Part shown: piece by piece, positions 23,135 through 23,753 of the stretch | Numbering within the stretch: position 1 is the first letter of the stretch | How the letters are laid out: every line of letters starts with the position of its first letter | Source: a virus | Length of the DNA stretch: 23,753 nucleotides | IMG/VR virus record: IMGVR_UViG_3300043774_000350 | Span: 1 to 23,753 of that record | Direction: 5' to 3' (one strand) | Translations under genes and position numbers: made by a program | Notes under the pieces: generated by a model | The model's input: the letters and a program-made list of their open reading frames with translations, nothing else | What the model was told of the DNA's origin: nothing | Databases searched by the model: none

Positions 23135-23753
23135 TTGCTTCTTCAAAGTCCTTGTATCTGTACCAGCCCTTGTCAAAGTCTGCTTGTACCATGAACTCCC
23201 CCATAAAACCGTTTCTGTTTTTTCTAAATACGCACTCAATTATATCAGAATTCGTGGCACGTCCAAGAGCTAAGACCCAGTCAGCATCGTAAGCAATCTG
23301 TCTAGACCAAGCAGTTTGCCCCAGCGTAGGGACGGTGTCTAGCTTGTTAACGTCGTCTGGCGTTGCAGATGAAATGGCAATAATAGGAATTTCTTCAGAG
23401 ATCGCCATAAGCTTCAGCTCACGAGACAGATTCTTCATTCTTACAGTTTCATTGTCAGACTTTTGGTTTGGAGACATTAGTTGTAAATAGTCTACAATAA
23501 TTAAGTCTGGCTTATACTGGTCAATTTTTCCTCTAATAACGCTTGGCGTTACTTCTCCTCCACCATCATTTGAAATAATGTGGAACTCTGGCTTGCCAAC
23601 AAGCTCTTTAGAATGCCAGCGGCGTAGGTCTTCTGTTTCAATCATACCTGAAGATAGCTTGCGGTGTGACCATACGCCCTCACCCATAATTGTAAACACA
23701 CGATTACGAACTTCAGTTTCACTCATTTCAAGCGAAATAATTAGTGGGGACTT
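23127..23753 (-). CDS. DnaB-family replicative helicase, 5' end cut off by window edge
   Basis: The last 208 residues of a RecA-fold helicase. The reading frame stays open beyond the internal Met at 23726, through KSPLIISLEMS, the DnaB signature before the Walker B, so the gene continues outside. Walker B is DLIIVDYLQLM; a helix with QTAWSRQIAYDADWVLAL and KNRNG matches motif H4 and the arginine-finger area. It unwinds DNA ahead of the fork. Stop overlaps the primase ATG by 8 nt, as in a coupled helicase-primase pair. The N-terminal domain and Walker A are not in the window. Confidence 0.9.
   Translation of the reverse strand, partial: KSPLIISLEMSETEVRNRVFTIMGEGVWSHRKLSSGMIETEDLRRWHSKELVGKPEFHIISNDGGGEVTPSVIRGKIDQYKPDLIIVDYLQLMSPNQKSDNETVRMKNLSRELKLMAISEEIPIIAISSATPDDVNKLDTVPTLGQTAWSRQIAYDADWVLALGRATNSDIIECVFRKNRNGFMGEFMVQADFDKGWYRYKDFEEANG

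Noticed and set aside
23127-23726. A complete 199-aa gene starting at the Met at 23726
   Set aside because: The frame continues upstream to the window edge with DnaB-like sequence (PLIISLEMS), so this is only the end of a longer gene.

Overview
The window looks like part of a large tailed-phage (Caudoviricetes) genome infecting an actinobacterium. Every gene I can support lies on the minus strand, so the map reads from right to left. Marks of a phage are a two-subunit terminase, a compact CHC2/TOPRIM primase, a DnaB-type helicase, holin-like proteins, M23 endopeptidases, tRNAs and very tight gene packing with ATGA, TAATG and 8-nt overlaps. Actinobacterial leanings are inferred from a DnaE-type polymerase with an intact PHP site, a class Ib ribonucleotide reductase, leaderless promoters and a host-like Ala/Thr-rich secreted protein. 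By eye the base composition is moderately AT-rich, which would suit a low-GC (for example freshwater) actinobacterial host; the host itself cannot be fixed from the sequence.

Right part (about 23753 to 14000), replication and recombination: partial DnaB helicase, DnaG-type primase, a single-stranded DNA-binding protein with its own promoter, then an operon opened by a strong promoter near 21450: DnaE polymerase, MazG-like pyrophosphohydrolase, RecA, a small zinc protein and a PD-(D/E)XK junction-resolvase-like protein. A second, leaderless promoter near 16350 begins a run of a small unknown protein, a Cas4-like Fe-S nuclease, a zinc-ribbon protein, a RuvC-like resolvase, a 51-aa helix-turn-helix protein and a DUF1599/Nmad1-like protein.

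Middle (about 13950 to 6800): a small basic protein, small and large terminase subunits, a secreted Ig-like Ala/Thr-rich protein, and after a terminator the nrdI-nrdE-nrdF operon. This operon ends in a 22-codon, seven-cysteine metallothionein-like peptide and a terminator.

Left part (about 6750 to 1), envelope and lysis plus accessory genes: a signal-peptide, proline-repeat, C-terminally anchored protein that seems to start at an ATT codon, two small holin-like membrane proteins, an HExxH metallopeptidase-like protein, a conserved small acidic protein with a leaderless promoter, a NodU/CmcH-type O-carbamoyltransferase, tRNA-Asn, tRNA-Gly and tRNA-Asp, a translationally coupled pair of small membrane/secreted proteins, tRNA-Thr, and two tandem M23 endopeptidase paralogues separated by a long structured terminator-like element.

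How the parts fit: nrdIEF and MazG supply and clean the dNTP pool, DnaE/DnaB/primase/SSB copy DNA, RecA and three different nucleases process recombination intermediates, the terminase packages DNA, and the holin/M23/proline-repeat genes likely handle the envelope. The most notable items are the cysteine-rich peptide fused to the RNR operon, the ATT start, the two leaderless promoters with identical -10 to ATG spacing, the PHP-competent DnaE without a visible exonuclease subunit, and the orphan carbamoyltransferase.
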